From positions 62,001 through 126,000 of the forward strand of contig NZ_VNHW01000009.1 in the NCBI RefSeq assembly GCF_008124835.1: DNA of 64,000 nt, in the 5' to 3' direction. Below the pieces are notes generated by a model. That model saw only the letters and a program-made list of their open reading frames with translations, did not search any database and was not told the DNA's origin. Each line of letters opens with the position of its first letter. The first letter of the stretch is position 1. Positions 63,002 to 64,000 of the stretch are shown piece by piece. Position numbers and translations under genes: made by a program. Source of the stretch: Blastococcus xanthinilyticus. GTDB taxonomy: Bacteria; Actinomycetota; Actinomycetes; Mycobacteriales; Geodermatophilaceae.

Positions 63002-64000
63002 GGGGCGCGGACCGGAGCCTGGCGGACCGGCTGGGTGCGCTGCGGGAGGCCGTGGAGGTGGCCGAGGGGCGGCTGGACGCCCCCGAGGTGGGCCGGGCGC
63101 GGGCCGTGCTGGCCAAGGCCGGGGCCCGCGAGGCCCTCGGCGACGCGACGGTCGTGGCGCTGGCGGGAGCCACCGGCAGCGGCAAGTCCACGCTGTTCAA
63201 CGCGCTGTCCGGCAGCGAGGTGAGCACCCCCGGCGTCCGCCGGCCGACCACCGGCGTCGCGCACGCCACCGTCTGGGGCGGCCCCGACGACGGGGCTGAC
63301 CGGCTGCTGGACTGGCTGGAGGTGCCCCGCCGGCACCGGCGGGAGCCCGAGCCGGCCCTGGACGGGCTGGTGCTGCTGGACCTCCCCGACCACGACAGCG
63401 TCCGCCTGGAGCACCGGCTCGAGGTGGACCGGCTGGTGGGGCTGGTCGACGTCCTGGTGTGGGTGCTGGACCCGCAGAAGTACGCCGACGCCGCCGTCCA
63501 CGAGCGCTACCTCGCCCCGCTGGCCGGTCACGCCGGCGTGCTGCTCGTCGTGCTCAACCAGGTCGACCGGCTCGATCCGCAGGCGGTCCGCGCCTGCCTG
63601 GAGGACCTGCGCGGACTGCTGGACCGGGAGGGGCTGGCGGCCACGCCCCTGCTGGCCGTCTCGGCCCGGACCGGCGCCGGGCTGGCGGAGCTCCGCGGCG
63701 AGCTGGCCCGCCGCGTGGGGGCCCGGCGGGCGGCGACCGAGCGGCTGGTCGCCGACGTGCGCGGCAGCGCCGCGGCTCTCGCCGTGCACTGCCCGGAGCC
63801 GACGGCCGGGCGCAACCGGAAGTGGGGGCGGTCGGCGGCCGGCGCGGAGACCACCGACGAGCTCGCCGACGCCCTGGCCGAGGCCGCCGGGGTGCCCACC
63901 GTCACCGCCGCGGTCGAGCGCTCCACCCGCCGGGCGGGCACCGGCCGCACCGGCTGGCCGCTGCTGCGCTGGACGCGCCGGCTGCGCTCCGACCCGCTGG
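62998..64000 (+). CDS. YfjP/dynamin-like GTPase, cut by window end
   Basis: The first 334 codons are visible and the frame runs off the window. P-loop GATGSGKST near residue 60, RRPTTGVAHATVWG, LLDLPDHDSV (G3) and LNQVDRLD (G4, NxxD) make a complete G domain. Overlaps the preceding GTPase gene by ATGA, so the two products are probably made together and may form a hetero-oligomer. C-terminal membrane parts, if any, lie outside. Confidence 0.85.
   Translation, partial: MRGADRSLADRLGALREAVEVAEGRLDAPEVGRARAVLAKAGAREALGDATVVALAGATGSGKSTLFNALSGSEVSTPGVRRPTTGVAHATVWGGPDDGADRLLDWLEVPRRHRREPEPALDGLVLLDLPDHDSVRLEHRLEVDRLVGLVDVLVWVLDPQKYADAAVHERYLAPLAGHAGVLLVVLNQVDRLDPQAVRACLEDLRGLLDREGLAATPLLAVSARTGAGLAELRGELARRVGARRAATERLVADVRGSAAALAVHCPEPTAGRNRKWGRSAAGAETTDELADALAEAAGVPTVTAAVERSTRRAGTGRTGWPLLRWTRRLRSDPL

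Overview
The window is a 64 kb piece of a very GC-rich actinobacterial chromosome. GTG starts, GGAGG-type ribosome sites, TAnnnT promoters and family-level similarities fit a Geodermatophilaceae-like organism (Blastococcus, Geodermatophilus or Modestobacter); the family assignment is inference. Three perfect 14-bp ParB-type palindromes and the gyrB-gyrA core suggest that it lies close to the replication origin. I see no insertion sequence, prophage, rRNA operon or CRISPR array.

Layout. 1-5805: end of an unrecognised gene, a fused ABC exporter, an SDR/DUF2867 gene and an amino-acid permease. 6092-12140: gyrB, gyrA, the DUF3566 membrane protein, tRNA-Ile, the tiny DLW-39 protein and tRNA-Ala. 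12201-14558: a two-gene operon of an MFS transporter and a MerR regulator whose C-terminal half looks like DNA polymerase III sliding clamp. 14652-30053: ppiA, rhomboid protease, PH-like membrane protein, a thiolase, crgA, DUF881, pabA, then the reverse-strand block fhaA-fhaB-pstP-rodA-pbpA-pknA-pknB and tRNA-Leu. Apart from the MerR/MFS pair, the rhomboid gene and the thiolase, this follows the Mycobacterium tuberculosis Rv0005-Rv0020c order. It joins DNA topology, peptidoglycan synthesis (RodA with PbpA) and Ser/Thr phosphorylation signalling (PknA/PknB, phosphatase PstP, FHA readers).

30104-47247 is accessory and metabolic: a stress-type protein, acyl-CoA dehydrogenase, GNAT, lipoprotein, an ECF sigma factor with its CU044_5270 partner, a chemoreceptor remnant, epimerase/MOSC/S4 genes, a transaminase plus omega-amidase pair, a PRC/DUF2382 protein, an EEP nuclease/phosphatase, a CYTH protein, a metallophosphoesterase with an in-frame repeat array, GntR, SRPBCC, GlsB and MBL genes. 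47325-64000: enoyl-CoA hydratase, Tat-exported DyP peroxidase, a tandem pair of PknA-like kinases, a Pro-rich 4-TM protein, cinA, an AidB-like dehydrogenase, a PAS-GGDEF-EAL protein with a degenerate GGDEF motif, a NYN protein, a PilZ protein and two overlapping dynamin/YfjP-like GTPases, the second cut by the window end.

Most notable: the MerR/sliding-clamp fusion with a matching 19-bp-spacer promoter; three parS-like sites; a gene-free gap rich in DnaA-box-like hexamers (17.9-18.2 kb); two genes whose best start is CTG; repeated leaderless promoters with TAnnnT 6-7 nt before the start codon; and a 108-bp repeat array inside a coding sequence.
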